Shown: positions 12,197 to 24,059, counted from the first letter of the stretch. The stretch: DNA of 64,000 nt from Blastomussa wellsi (GCA_947652115.1 OX393567.1:18036101-18100100), one strand, 5' to 3'. Numbers and translations: made by a program. Notes: a model not told the origin generated them from the sequence alone.

Positions 12197-13597
12197 TTTC
12201 AACAAAACACACACAACTCAAAACAGATTATTTTTGTAACTTATTAAAATTTCAAATATATTTATTCATGTAATAAAAATTATGGCTACAAGTGGAAATA
12301 TTATTAACTATAGAGTAACATTATGATGCAGACAAGTGTCTCAAATAAATAATTTCATAATTCTGAAGGAGATTCTTGATACACAAAAAGTTGGAGTTGC
12401 TCATGAATTTTATAGAATCGATGATCAGTTAAACATTTTGAATGCAATAGAACTGAAAGGGTTAATTTAATTTAGTCCAAACATGAATTCCTAAATTAAA
12501 TTACAAAACATTGTCTTGTACTTTTGGACAAAAGCAGACAACAAGCACACAAAGCAAACAAACTGAAGGAAATAGGTGTACTCACAATGAGACAATTATT
12601 GTCAAAATGTTAGCACACCTGTGTCTAAATTAAAATAACTAAAAAGGAGAAAATAAAGTAAGAGAATCCAGAAAGCATAAAAGTGTTCATCATGTAATAT
12701 TATGTTAAATAATCCAATAAAAATACTTTTATTTGACAGATGATGGGGAAATGTGTAAACACTTGAATATTCAGTCACATATTAATGACTGAAAATAAAT
12801 TGAATCATTGAATTTATTCAAGCTGATATACATTTTTTTTATGTCAAGAATATGTGGGTTTTCAATTTTGAATACCGTTGAAGATGCAAAATAGATACAT
12901 ACATAAATTGGCCAACCAAAAGTGATTTTAAAATCGTCAGGTGAAACGTTATCAGACTAAAAGTGAATATTTGACCTGAAGTTTTAGCTATTATTCATTT
13001 AGTATGCATACAATATCCGGATTCAATATCTTTTTAAATCTTTAAAATCGCTGAAACAATAAACATGAGTTAGCGAATCACCATTTCCAATCGACAAATT
13101 CTGACTCACAAAATGTACAAATTGAAAATTATTGTGGTTGTTATTTCTAAAAAACGCCAACCAACTCTTTTATTTAGAAAAAGGCTGACAAATATACATT
13201 AATTCGGCGAGCTAACTTGTTTAGATTCAGTAAAAAAGTATGCAAATCTCTCAACACCTTTCAAGCACGCGAACGATAACTCTTGCGAAACAAACCTTTA
13301 CGTGAAACGAAAACGGGACCATATTTTCAAATAACTAGGCCACATTAGCAATGACATTGTTTTAAAATTACCTATTAAACAATAAACCACATTAGTGACC
13401 ATGAATGAAAGGGGTTATTTCGTATTTCACGCGAAAGGGAAAGTTGTCCGGGATTAAACTTCACTCACATGTTTGTATAATTAATAATATAAAAAGCACT
13501 CACTTGATTTGGCCGCTTTTATTTTTGCCGCTGTCTTCCTGAATGCATTAAGATCACTGGATTTTACCGCCTGGAGTAATTCCTGATCTTTTGCCAT
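4117..13597 (-). CDS. CASKIN: Caskin-like ankyrin-repeat/SH3 scaffold protein, N-terminal part
   Basis: Caskins are cytoplasmic scaffolds with ankyrin repeats, one SH3 and SAM domains. Nine phase-consistent exons are visible: 13504-13597 (ATG at 13597), 10345-10390, 10030-10127, 9123-9268, 7692-7787, 6731-6849, 5853-5961, 5643-5751 and 4117-4220. They total 921 bp, or 307 codons. The start [12 protein letters not shown], the block [10 protein letters not shown], about six ankyrin repeats (for example PLHLAAWSG and [13 protein letters not shown]) and the linker ASAEIKQLL follow vertebrate Caskin 1/2 in order. The last exon starts the SH3 (AVRDHFN, then FKAGETVV) and ends at a GT donor in phase 0. 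I could not find the second half of the SH3 or the SAM domains between 1 and 4116, so the gene continues left of the window, past the transposon. SINEs crowd its introns. Family identity is firm; the Caskin-1 versus Caskin-2 distinction does not apply. Confidence 0.88.
4340..4715. repeat. Diverged spaced repeat with a CAGGGT-type core
   Basis: In the last visible Caskin intron a short core (ATAGGGTATGG, ACAGGGTGT, ACAGGGTCT, ACAGGGTATGG, ACAGGGTCAGG) recurs at roughly 45-60-bp spacing, with one longer gap of about 160 bp, often preceded by a TCCTAAA-like stretch. It looks like a decayed tandem or dispersed repeat. No coding potential. Confidence 0.5.
5203..5400 (+). mobile_element. tRNA-derived SINE (family 2)
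   Basis: The head has an A box-like TTGGCACAATGGTAAG near 5209 and a B box-like GGTTGAATCC near 5247, the spacing of a polymerase III promoter. A non-tRNA body follows (TTGAGTTTGTTGTTGG, then GTTTTCTCCAGG and CCTCCCATCACAAAAACC). It lies in a Caskin intron, opposite to the gene. The 3' limit is approximate. Confidence 0.65.
6120..6335. repeat. Foldback (MITE-like) element in a Caskin intron
   Basis: The arm TCCTTCTGGTCTGTGCCAGG near 6151 is answered by CCTGGCGCAGACCAGAAGGA near 6296, with a further imperfect match inward. The spacer is about 120 bp. No ORF is present, so this is a non-autonomous foldback remnant. Confidence 0.6.
8122..8390 (-). mobile_element. tRNA-derived SINE (family 1), copy A, near full length
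   Basis: Read on the minus strand from 8389, the copy begins with a tRNA-like head: A box TGGCCTAATGATTAGTG and a B box-like GGTTAGAGCCT. A conserved body follows, with GTTCTTGGGCAAGACAC, then GGTGTATAAATGGG, then CTGGGGGTAACCCTGCGATG. Three more copies with the same body and orientation lie within 3.2 kb. Confidence 0.8.
8530..8818 (-). mobile_element. tRNA-derived SINE (family 1), copy B, diverged
   Basis: It keeps the head (GGAGGCATAGTGGCCTGATG, then ACTCCAGATCAAGTGG) and the body CTGGGGGTAACCCTGCAATG. The middle section is altered and its 3' part is the most decayed of the set. Confidence 0.7.
8838..9070 (-). mobile_element. tRNA-derived SINE (family 1), copy C, internally deleted
   Basis: The body is well kept (GTTCTTGGGCAAGACACTTT and CTGGGGGTAACCCTGCGATG), but most of the tRNA-like head is missing between GGTGGCCTCAGGG and GTGCTGTG. 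It ends just upstream of the Caskin exon at 9123-9268. Confidence 0.7.
9850..9995 (-). mobile_element. SINE head fragment
   Basis: On the minus strand GGGGGCATGGTCAGTGTTC, then GGACTTCATACTG and a degenerate B box, resemble the tRNA-derived heads nearby. A degraded GTTGTGTTCTTG body follows. It is immediately next to the Caskin exon 10030-10127. Confidence 0.45.
10560..10735 (+). mobile_element. Possible 3' tail of a non-LTR retroelement
   Basis: The stretch ends with TGTGAATAAAGTGTTGTTG and a (TTG)n run, a typical short-repeat 3' terminus of L2/CR1-type elements. No reverse transcriptase sequence is attached. Confidence 0.35.
11216..11350 (-). mobile_element. tRNA-derived SINE (family 1), copy D, 3' fragment
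   Basis: Only the distal body remains: the GATGGACTAGCGTCCCATC block and the CGCTTCATGCTACAGAAAC block, matching copies A and C. Confidence 0.65.
11959..12015. repeat. (TTA)n microsatellite
   Basis: About 57 bp of nearly perfect TTA/ATT repeat in the first Caskin intron. A second shorter (ATT)n run is at 12162-12194. Both give low-complexity Leu/Asn/Ile reading frames that are not genes. Confidence 0.95.
12162..12194. repeat. (ATT)n microsatellite
   Basis: About 33 bp of ATT repeat, possibly the tail of a retroelement. Confidence 0.85.
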
Positions 13598-16500
13598 GAC
13601 ATTAAATGTTTATATGTCCACAGGCAACTGTCTGGCTTCCACTGTCGGTGAGTAGTAGCTGGTTCGCACGCAAGGCTTGTTAAAATTGGTCAATTCTCTT
13701 CAACAAATAAGCTCCACATTTCACCACATATTCCCCAAAACAGCAACAACAATGCTTTACCTTACTTCATTTTCACGACAGGCCAGACATCGAAGCAGTA
13801 TTGGAATTTAAATCCACATACGCTGCTCATTTGGTGGTGAACAAGGTAAATAGTCATTCGAGAACGGAATCGATTTTACGACGTGATATCGAGATGATCT
13901 CGGATTTGCGAAAATGACGTCACAGCTTGAAACGAGGGCGGATGGGACCTACGAATGTGGTGTGATGCAAATCATGCAATGGACTGTGAAATCATATTAA
14001 AGTCGTTTCAGTTGGGAAATCCGATCCGAATTGTGCCTTTCTCGGAGACCCAGTTGCAGCTAAGGTTCTTGCCTTATCCTGCTTTCACACTTCCTCTGGG
14101 TCGCGGCTGGTAATGGGCTCCTGGCCGCGGACGATGTGTTCAAATCATTTCTGGTCTAACAGCCCTGTGATCCAACAGACACAAATCATTCCCTCTTCTA
14201 TTGAAAACTAAATTGATTGCAAGGCTGGCACTACGACAAAAGGGCAAAATTTCTTGGCCAATATCTCAACTAGCAGAGCTAGTCTTCTTCAGGGTCAGAA
14301 CTCTTCGATCATGAGTTTCACTCCATACTTAGATTCAAGGAGGGACTTTTCTTCTGCGTGTCGGTTCCGGATCCAAATCGCGGTGTATGTTAGAGCCCTG
14401 ACCGGCAATGACCTCTTGTTTTGCCCAGTGCCAATTAGAAACACACTTTCTCACCTATAGTCTGAAGTGTCAGACGTCTTCAGACTATCTCACTTATACT
14501 TCTCTCTGTTAGATACTCCAGAATTAGAATTAAGCGCCTGTACAGGTCAGCAATATGACACCCAAGAAATGTACTGTAGGGCATTTTTGGTATTCTTCTT
14601 CGAAAAGACGGCCCTACCTATAAAAGACAAGCAGATTGTTGCGGATGCAGTTGCTTTTCAACTTGGCCAAATTTGCAATGCCGAAGAAAGCAGAAATCAC
14701 TGTGACTTGTGTCTGAAGGGTACAATAGCGATATCTGACTACGAAAATGACGTTTCTTCTGATGATCAAATAACCTGTCTTTAAATATTTCAAACGCAGG
14801 ACCAAATATTTTAGATTCCTGTGCAAACAACGCACACATTTTATGGCGGAATACATGTTTCTCATCAGTGCGATCCGATATCTTCTTTTCTTATTAGGTG
14901 CATTGAAAACTCGCCAACTTTAAAAGCCACATGGATGCAATGTGTTTGCCGTGAATTGTACTGATCTAGCAACTGTAACACAGGAGAATTAAAGTTATGT
15001 ATACAGAGCATCAAATGCGGAAATACGCAGCTTTAAGCCTTCAGTCTGAATGACGCCCTTAGACAAACCTGCCAGTTTGCTTCTCAATAGACACGGACAG
15101 TAGTACAAAGGATACAACGCATTGATGATTTTTCACAGTCAATGCAGTTCGAGTTCTCAGCCTCGTCTCAACAAGATCCACAGGCGTCTCTAGAAGCAGG
15201 TACTCACTCATTTTCCAACTTTAAATCGACTTGTTAGCCCGTTTCTTTTCTTGTTAGTATTACGTCTTTAAACCTCATTACATTTTATGAGTTAATTAAT
15301 TAGCTCAGAGTTTCTCTTCCTTGAATGGGCTGAATTTGTTTGAACACGGCTCGATCACGGAATAGTTGAAATTTACCCCTGATATAGGCTATTTTGTGTT
15401 CTACCTCATTACATTTTTCACAGTAGTTTTCTTGCGTCGGCTTGACCTTTTGGAACACCGTTCGGTAACGGGGTAGTTGAAAATTAACCCTGGTGCAAGC
15501 TGTTATCAGAATTCGCATCACAATTTCTGTTCATTAGTCAAAGTTTCTTTGGTGGTGTTCATGGAAAAATGCATGAAAACGCCGAGATGACCTGTCCATG
15601 GCATCTGTACGTGACGCAGTAAACGTATCTTGGGTGGAAAGCGTAAAACATTGAAACAATACACACTTATTTTTTTTGTTATCGTTGCCATCTTGAAAGA
15701 TTTTTTTAGAAATTTCTCTGATGACAGAAAAACCATGCATGCATGCTTGAGTTTGAAAGATTGCATGACTCCCAGGCAAAAACTATTCGTTCGTTTGAAT
15801 TTAATGAGTCTTTAATCAATAATCATGACAGACCACTTAACAACTGTAACAGTGCAGGAGCTAACAAGCTAACAAGACGTCGACAGAAAACTAATCACTG
15901 CGTGGTAAATGGTTGAATTACTCAGCTGTCCACTCACACTCAATTGATCACGCCAATCGACACACTGAGCACTCCATTCAGGGAAAGATGACTTAATCAT
16001 GGCTCAAAAAGAATTCGAACTACTTGCGTGGAGCACGAAGTACGCGTGCGCGCCACGCGTGTTCTGACCGAAACATGTCCACGGGAGCGTGAATACCAGC
16101 TTATTTAATGTCAGTGCGATGTTTGTTACACAGAAATGAAACTGGTATTGCTTCATTTCAAAGAATCACTCTCTAATGTTTAAATCCCCGATTCCCCCTA
16201 TGAGATTTCCGCACAGGGAATCATGGTACTTGCGGTGATTCATCACGCGCACGACATCTTCGAGACTTCGCGCGCGAAGTTGAATACAATACCGTGATTC
16301 CCTGCGCGCAAGTCTTATAGAGGGAACTGGCCATTAGTCAATTGTCTTTCGCATTCGTAATTGTCCAAACAAAACAAATGCAGTACTTTGGAAACACTAT
16401 TTAACGTAAAATAACGCCTTTGCTTTTGTGAAGGATATGTACAGGGAAGCCTGGCATGGCCTTGTTTTGACTTTGGAATCCAGTTGCGGTCATTAAAGTT

Positions 16501-17469
16501 CTCTTCTATCAGAACCAGTGGTGAAATTTGACCCTACCCCTTTAATGGGGCCACGCCGTTAATACGGTCACATTTTAAAGGCCCATTGGAGTTACCATAT
16601 CTGCGCAGTCGTAACAAGAGGGTTATCAAACTTGTACACTTAGCTAATAATGTCAACACTTTGTATGAACAATTATAACTTCATCAGTACAGCTTTCGGC
16701 GTACCGGAAGTTACGCAATTGGGCGATTGAAAGCACGGAAGTGAAAGATACACAGGACGCCTGCTAATTAGGCTTAAAAGTGTACAAAAAAACAACCAAT
16801 CGAACTATTGCAATTAAACTTTTAACCAAAACCTTTTTGGCAATTTACTATTGAATGCAATCCCAGTGGACTTTGTTTCGCCACAAACCGATGGATAATT
16901 GCGTTTTAAAAGATTCCCTTATTCAACATGCATTTAACATTCGTTGTTGTACCCCATTAGCACACAGCCGTTAAGTTCATTGTCTTGAGAACAAACGCAA
17001 AGCAAATAATTAGCCAACGAACGGAAACCACGCGCGTAAAAGTGAAAGCTGCACTTGGTTTGAGATATTTTGTAACACGCGTTCTTTTCAGAGGAATTAA
17101 GCAAACGTCGTGACCTCTGGTGAAATACTCTCGTGCGCATTCTGACAGACTGAGTGGTTGGTGTTTAAAGCTCTGCAACGGATAGGTCTGTTTTGACATT
17201 TGCATTTTCCATATTGTGTCGCAAAATGGAATGCGTCGAAAAGTGTCCATTGTTGTTTTAAGCAAGGATGACAATAAAACGCCTGTCAAATTGAACAATA
17301 TGATCTATATATTGGCTGACACTTTCTGAAAAACCTCTAACCTTATCTACTTTTACACAGCAAGGAGAGCGGAAGGACTGTTTGGAATTACATAAAAGTG
17401 TTGGAAGTACTTTAGCGAGCTCAAACCCCATGGCAGATTATTAGATGATGAATTGCGACTAAACGCAAC
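13598..17469. other. Intergenic region between the Caskin-like and Ras-like genes
   Basis: The two genes are divergent, so this 3.9 kb should hold both promoters. I see no clear core promoter motif. One isolated plus-strand frame at 14467-14784 (105 codons, Cys-rich second half) has no recognisable domain. A short inverted-repeat element is at 16192-16325. The rest shows nothing I can support. Confidence 0.5.
16192..16325. mobile_element. MITE-like inverted repeat, family shared with 56585-56880
   Basis: The ends carry CCCTATGAGATTTCCGCACAG and, inverted, CTGCGCGCAAGTCTTATAGAG, about 30 bp each. The core CGCACGACATCTTCGAGACT recurs at 56640-56659. No coding sequence. Confidence 0.6.
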
Positions 17470-20400
17470 ATGTGGCTAAGACGGGAGAACACGGCTCCGT
17501 CGCGAATGGTTTATGGATCGTCTTCGATGCGCCTGCCACGAAATTTCACACCACCACAATCGCGCCGCGGTCCCGGCCAAGCTGCCCGTAGAGGTAGTCT
17601 CAGTCAGCTCCCGCAGTATTGTCCCGATAAAAAGCCGTGCCGTAATCGGAGCAACAGCTTCAGTTGCGGTAATGACGACCTAAGTCCAACCAAGCTGGAC
17701 TTTCAGTCTCTAAAGAAACGACCAAGTTTATTGGGCGGCAAGTTGAAGTTAGGGAGTAAGGACACCGAAGGAGGTGCCTGCAGCGAGAAGCACTCTATTG
17801 TGATGCTGGGAGCGGGTGGTGTGGGAAAGACAGGTATCAATCTAGAGGCAGATTGTGCTATGTAGTGATTAGACCAGTTAATGCGTAGTAGATTGTTCGC
17901 TTTCTTGTTATGAAAGGCATATGATTCCACCAGGTGCCCTTTGTTGCCTTGTGTTGGAAGAGAAACGTACTTTGATGACTAGAGCATTAACCACAGATTA
18001 CATCATATCGTGACTGTTGAAGAGATTTGAGAATTTTACTGCACAGAATTGGCACCCTGCATAGCTAGCACTAGCTATGACCAACAGTTCCTACTAAACA
18101 GGAAAAAACAAAGCACCAATAATGAAATTCGTATATCTTGTGTGAAATCAGTTATTGGCTTATTTCCGAAATTTCTCAACGGATCCCACTTGAACCTTTC
18201 CACAAGAAAGTTGATATCGATATTTTTCCTCGCCGTAGCCTCTCCCCTGCATGGGAAGAAACGGATACGTCACTCGAGATTTGTTATCAGAGTTTATATT
18301 GTCGGCTTCAGTAAGTCTTTCATAACGCGTTTTGTTTGATCAACGATTAAGACGATTGACATATTTTTCTGCTTTGTTTTACAGCTTTAGTGGTACGCTT
18401 CGTCACTGGTCGATTTCTAAATGAATATGATCCAACACTCGGTAAGGAAGGCGTTTATCTAAAACAGTTAAAATATTGCAAGCTCTCTGTTGACGTTTGG
18501 TGCCAGTTGATTTAATTTCCGCCAGATTTTATGTACAAAATAATTTTCAAGTGATAATTTCTTTAGCAGCTCGTTTACACTTAACTTGCAATGGCGCACG
18601 CAAAGGTTAACAATAACACAAATGCGTTGTAACTTGAAAACCAGTTATTTCAGTTGTTTAATACGATCAAAGATGTGTATATTTATATGTATATAAGTAT
18701 TATCTGTTATTAAATCGTTACAATTTTAATGTACTCTAACGGCATGCAGATTTTTTTGTTTGCGCAAGTATAGTTTATATCGACACTTAACGAAATCTTA
18801 TTACTGGCTCGCAAAGATCAGACCTAGTGGTGACCCGGTCTTTCCGCTTTTTTTATCGGCGATTTCCGCTTATGTCAGGGTTTTGAGTTTCTTCTGTGAA
18901 ATGTGTTTTACCTACTCAATACCGCCTTTTTGTTGTTATTAAATGAATACTGATTTCAAAGACCAGCTTGCCGCTTTGCATGTGAACAGCCCGGAATAAT
19001 TGAAACTCTTCTGTTTGCAAACCATCTATTTTCTTCATTTCTTTAGAGATGGTGTACGAGAAAGCCGTACCTATTGGAGACAGCACTGTTTCGCTGGATA
19101 TTCTGGATACAGCAGGCAATGTAAGTAGCATTGTCGCGATTTCTTTGATCCTTAAATTGATTGTTTTAAAATTGTTTTGCGAACAAGAAAAATAAACAGC
19201 AAGTTTTTCCGACCATTGCCAAGGGGTTCAGTTTACAGATAACTTGGCCGATAGCTCAGCTTTGAAGTAAATGCGATTACAAAACGCAGATCTTTTAAAA
19301 AATGGTTAACACCTTCAGATTTATATCCAAAATACAAACACTCTTTGTTTACGAAGAAATCTCTTCCTAAGAAGGTAGATTCGTTTTTACCGCGTGACCA
19401 ATCTTATGTAAGCAGATACTTTTGGAACCAAAATAATTTTCCACCTGTGAAAGTTTAGTGTTTGTATGTTACCTTGGATACCAGGGGCAGGTGTGGGGAT
19501 TTTATGTAAGGGAGCGTGGGTGGGGAGGAGGGGGGGGAGGTGAAGCGGGGTGCGGGCACAAGCAAAAAATACCAAATTATTTACGTAACATTCCCTAAAT
19601 GCTACTTACTTAGTGTTACCAACTAAAACTATTTATGATTTTCATGCTAAAGTAATTTTAAACAAAGTTTCGAATCCCTCCTCTTCAGTTCATTTCGCCC
19701 TTAAAATATGATCTTTGCCCTAAGAATCTGATCGAGTGCTTCCACAAGGATCATGAACTGTATATTGTAACAAGGCAGTCTAAAATCGGACTTTCTTATT
19801 TAACTGATCTTCTATCCTTGCCGCAGTTTTTAACTTGAAATAGATCCATGATGTACTTTACTTTCACCTTATACATTAAGATAAGTACATCTTGTATCCC
19901 ATTTAATAAAGCGCTGTTAATGTAACTTTGTGAGGGCTTTGTGAGCATAACCGATGCTGCCCGTATTAATCTCGGACTGGTGTTTATCAGCCCGCTGCTC
20001 AAAATTATGTAAAGAACTTCTCGTGCACAAGGCTCCTCTGTAGCTAATATTGGGTCCATCGGATTCGCGGTGCCAGTTGTTTGCCGAGAAACGGCTGATC
20101 AACTCTAAACCCGGAGAGTAAAAAATAGCCAGCTTAAGTGTTTGACATGAAAGCACGACAATTAGTTACCTGTTTGTTTGGAGTACACACATTGACAAGT
20201 CTTTAGCCTATAACGAAACTTGCTTCCATCTGGGTCCTAATGATTTTATTTAAAAATTTTTATCATCATAGGAGTGAACTAATAATTTTCTCCCTGTTAC
20301 TAAGCGGCTCTTGGATCGTGTTTAAATGACCCAAGTTTGCCGAAATAGTATTTGCATTCGTGGCAACAAGTGCCGTCAGTTAGCAAATTTTCGTAGGATT

Positions 20401-22680
20401 AATTACACTCAAACAAATTCAAACGCCTCCTGTAAGGCCAGCACTGCGTTCGAACGTTTCTGGGTGGCAAAGATACAGCTAAGTCATACTAAGGAACCGC
20501 CAAAGTCAAATATAAGATTTCGTTGTTGTTGGTTTTTTTTTTAAACTTAAAGTGAAAAAACAAGCTATTGAAAAATGAGCTAATTTGAAAGGCCTTTATA
20601 AATGAAGAAGAATGGCGTTTTACGTTTTTGTGATATCTCCACTCGTTCCAGAGATATTCAAGTTTTTGTATTATGCAAATTAGGTACTGATGACATCACA
20701 AGTTGTGACAGCATGGGGATCATAACACAAAATAGAGAGAATCTCTGCAAGCAATAATGCGATGCAATTGAAACTTGGCGAGCATGTTACAGCCTAAGAA
20801 ATACACCAGGTGGTGAATATATTGATGTTGCTATAGCAACACAACCCGGTTCCAGATCTCTATTATGCAGGAATGATTATTCCTGCATTGATCTTGAGCA
20901 AACACCGTCCACATTTTAAAGGTTAATTAAGAGAGCTAACACAGTATGGACACTACGTATGCCTTAAATGAATCATTCATTTCGCTCTATACAGTGACAA
21001 ACGGTTAACATTTGATTTACAGAGGAAAGAGACTGGAACCAAGACTATTGCCATAGCAGCATCAAAATATGCATGAAGTGCGGTAAAACGTGCTTTGCAC
21101 CATTACTTGCAGAGATATTCTCACACTGACTCAACTTGTGATGTCGTCAGTATCTAATTTGCTCTATACAAAAAAACTTGAATATCTCTGTAACGGGAAA
21201 TATCGCTAAAAGGAAAACGCTATTCTTCTTAATGTTTAAAGGCCTTTCAAATTAGCTCATTTTTTAATAGCGGAGCTCCGACTGCCAGAAGGGCCGCCAA
21301 GCGGAGCCCGATACTCATATGGGAAAGAAAACGAAACCCATGACTTGATTTTCTCTTGGTTATTATGGCTAGCGGTATTGCTCGTGGGCGCGTACGCACG
21401 ACGACGGCGACGACGACGGAGTCGCGCAACATGGCGGCCATAAATAGCTGTGCATTGTCAGCCTTATCAGCTTACATCTTTGTTATACGGCATCCATGTT
21501 ATGGTCAATTGTTATACGGCATCCATGTTATGGTCAATTGACAGCTGTCAAATCGAGGTATCCGCTGACCAGATCGCGGGCTCAGGTTAGAACTCATCGA
21601 GGTAACGTGTTTTTTGAAGTTGACCGCTGACCTGGCATTGGTTTTCTTCATTGATCGCGGGTTCAGGTCCTATTTTTTTTTCTTCTGGCAGCATTTTTTA
21701 ACTTTTTATGGTCATTTTTAGCGGAAATTCTGCAATTCGAGTTGACGTTTTTAATTATTATTTATTTCAGAGAAATTATTAAGAACCAGCAAAAATACGG
21801 CGCTCCGCTTTTAGGCTTGGCTAAATCTATATATTTGCTTGTTTTTCAGTTGATATGCACTTTAAAGGAACAATAGACCTTTTTTCGCTTGGCCGGTTTG
21901 TTGCCCCATTACAGATCATGTAATGATACTCTTGGGAACTCTTTCTTCCAAATTTTCAAATGGTTGTGTGCATATAAATAAATAATATTTGGATGCATAA
22001 AAGAACAATTCTCTAGAGAATGTCACATGGTCTGAAATGAGGCAACAAAAACGCCCAAGCGAAAAAGGTCTATTGAACGAAGCGCGCATTATAACTAAAG
22101 ATAATTCTATTCTAAAATTTCAAAACGTGGGGAGTGGTTTCCCAGTCTCCCGAATTAAGCACGCATCTTGGAAACACTCGACTACCAGCTGAGTTAAATC
22201 TTAACTTAGTATTCATGAAAATGGCGTACCTTTCCTGCATTTTTTTTTTTCATTATTATACAGGCCCATGCCTCCTACATAAGGAATGGCGAGGGATTTA
22301 TCGTGGTGTACTCGATAATCGATCATCACAGCTTTGAAGTGGCGAGACAAATGGTCAAACTAATCAAAGAGGTCAGAAAACCGGACGGGGAATGTCAGGT
22401 CCCTGTTATTCTGGTTGGTAACAAGAAAGATCTCCGTAGAGGAAGGAGTGTTACCAAGGAGGAAGCGAGGGAGACTGCGTCCGAGTTCTCCTGCTCGCAT
22501 TATGAGACTTCTGCCCTTACCAATAGGAATGTTCAAATCGTGTTTTTTAACATGGTGTTCCAAGTCAGATTCACGAAAAAATCCCGCCAAAAGAGCCAGG
22601 GGTCGTCGGGTAACAACGGATTTCTGAGCTCCGTGCGTCAATTGTTTAACCATAGGAGAGGAAGCCTATCGAGCTGGTGA
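17470..22680 (+). CDS. RERG-like Ras-family small GTPase with long N-terminal extension
   Basis: Four exons: 17470-17833, 18385-18441, 19047-19120 and 22264-22680. They total 912 bp, or 303 residues plus stop, with GT-AG introns in phases 1, 1 and 0. Residues 1 to about 107 are a basic, Ser/Arg-rich extension. The GTPase fold follows with P-loop GAGGVGKT, switch I region EYDPTLE, G3 DTAGN, G4 GNKKD and G5 ETSAL. The order ALVVRFVTGRF, EYDPTLE and LDILDTAG is closest to RERG. There is no C-terminal CAAX box; the tail is basic and ends in RRGSLSSW, as in RERG and RGK proteins, so prenylation is not expected. Two oddities are visible: Asn replaces the usual catalytic Gln after DTAG, and switch II is about five residues shorter than in Ras at the exon 3/4 join. 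The ATG chosen is the first in the open frame. A regulator of growth or calcium channels are possible roles by family only. Confidence 0.85.
20564..21271. mobile_element. Long-arm foldback element in GTPase intron 3
   Basis: About 145 bp at the left (from GCTATTGAAAAATGAGC at 20564) is matched imperfectly and inverted at the right (to GCTCATTTTTTAATAGC ending at 21271). The arms share blocks such as AATTTGAAAGGCCTTTA and ACATCACAAGTTG. The spacer is about 420 bp. No ORF and no clear target duplication. Confidence 0.75.
21481..21540. repeat. 29-bp direct tandem duplication
   Basis: Two perfect copies of a 29-bp unit (21481-21509 and 21510-21538) beginning TGTTATACGGCATCC, followed by the first two bases of a third. 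Confidence 0.95.
21871..22075. mobile_element. MITE-like inverted repeat in GTPase intron 3
   Basis: Arms of about 60 bp start with CAATAGACCTTTTTTCGCTT and end with the near-perfect inverse AAGCGAAAAAGGTCTATTG. The inner parts match less well. It ends about 190 bp before exon 4. Confidence 0.75.
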
Positions 22681-23875
22681 CAGAATCCAAAGTCTGCGAA
22701 AGTTTAAGGAATTGTACTGGTTCAGATAACACTAAAAAGCATAAGCGTACGGGCACCTTCGGACATCGAGGCTGGAGGCGGCTGTAACCTCCCTGCCTGA
22801 AAAATAATTACACAATTTCCGAATGTGTTAGCATTAAAGGCCATTTCAAGGTCCGTACTGCGCAGTCTCGGGATTTGTTTACATTTCTGTTTTGAATTCG
22901 TTGAGACGTTACACTTTGGTAACTGTGTACATGAATTTTTTCGAGTACGCCATTACGGGTCGTTTCGTTTGGAATATCGTAGAGGTTCGTCTACTCTTTA
23001 TTATTGTTTTGCAAGGATATCGAATGTTAAGAATGAAGAAAAAGGTAAGTTTTTACCCGTAATTTTCATTTTGGCTTGTTTACATTTCATCGTGTGAGGC
23101 TTGATAGACATTGTTGGCGGAGATTGCGCAGTGGGTTAAACCGGTAAACAACCTCCCAAAAACTGAAAACTGCTGTTACCGGAATCCTGAGCGTTTTTCC
23201 CAAAAAATGTCGACATTTCGAAACTGGTGGTACCACAGCCCTCCCCACCACATCCAACCCCCCCCCCCCCCCCCCCGAAGCTCGTACGCCTATGACAATA
23301 AGTTTAGTTGTATTTCATTGCCCGGGTGGGGGATAGGGCCAGTGACTGTTGTTATACTAGAAGCAAATTAATCACAAGGCCAGCTAAGCCTGTAAGTAGT
23401 TCAATAAACCAGTCAGAATTTGTGGCATTTGGATGTTCGCTGAAACACTTCTAGAGGAAAGCTGTAGCGCGATAGATGCAGGACTCTGATTGACCACAAA
23501 ATATTTTTTTTGCGGCCAATCAGAGGCAAGCATTCGAATACGTCGTGGAACTGGTAGGTAGAGAATCGTATCCCAGGAGCTCTCGCGAATTCTTGTATAC
23601 TTTCATTCGCACCGATTTTGCTGCTGGGTTTACTTCGTGTCGCCTCGAATAACCGCCTTTGGGTCTCCGAGGATGCTTTCAGCACAACTTTCGTACAAAA
23701 CTTGCAACGTATGCATGCATTGAGAAATGAATTTGACTTGTTATGCAAGCATCCCCAATGTCTATTGTTTCCCAACGCACCAGATCCATCATTAACATCC
23801 TTTCCGAATTCGTCGATTTCTCCAGTTGGGAAATATGGCCTTAACATCAATTACGCAATATAGTCCTCTTTAATA

Positions 23876-24059
23876 GGCCATTAATTTCCGAGTTCCCTTT
23901 TCCCTCTGTTTCAAAACGAGTCTAAGTGCGAAACAATTCATATGGAAATTGCCTCGTTTTGCATGAGAATGAAGATGCTGGTAAAACACCTTTTCATATG
24001 AATGGTTTCGCACTTAGACTCGTTTTGACACTGAGGCAAAAGAGAACTCGGAAATGGCC
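23876..24059. mobile_element. MITE-like inverted repeat
   Basis: The 184-bp element runs from GGCCATTAATTTCCGAGTTC to its inverse GAACTCGGAAATGGCC. The arms are about 70 bp and share AAAACGAGTCTAAGTGCGAAA. No ORF. Confidence 0.8.

Noticed and set aside
11885..12247. Poly-Leu, poly-Asn and poly-Ile frames
   Set aside because: They are translations of (TTA)n/(ATT)n microsatellites inside a Caskin intron.
22825..23097. 90-codon plus-strand frame downstream of the GTPase
   Set aside because: No recognisable domain or splice context. A repeat-derived chance frame is as likely.
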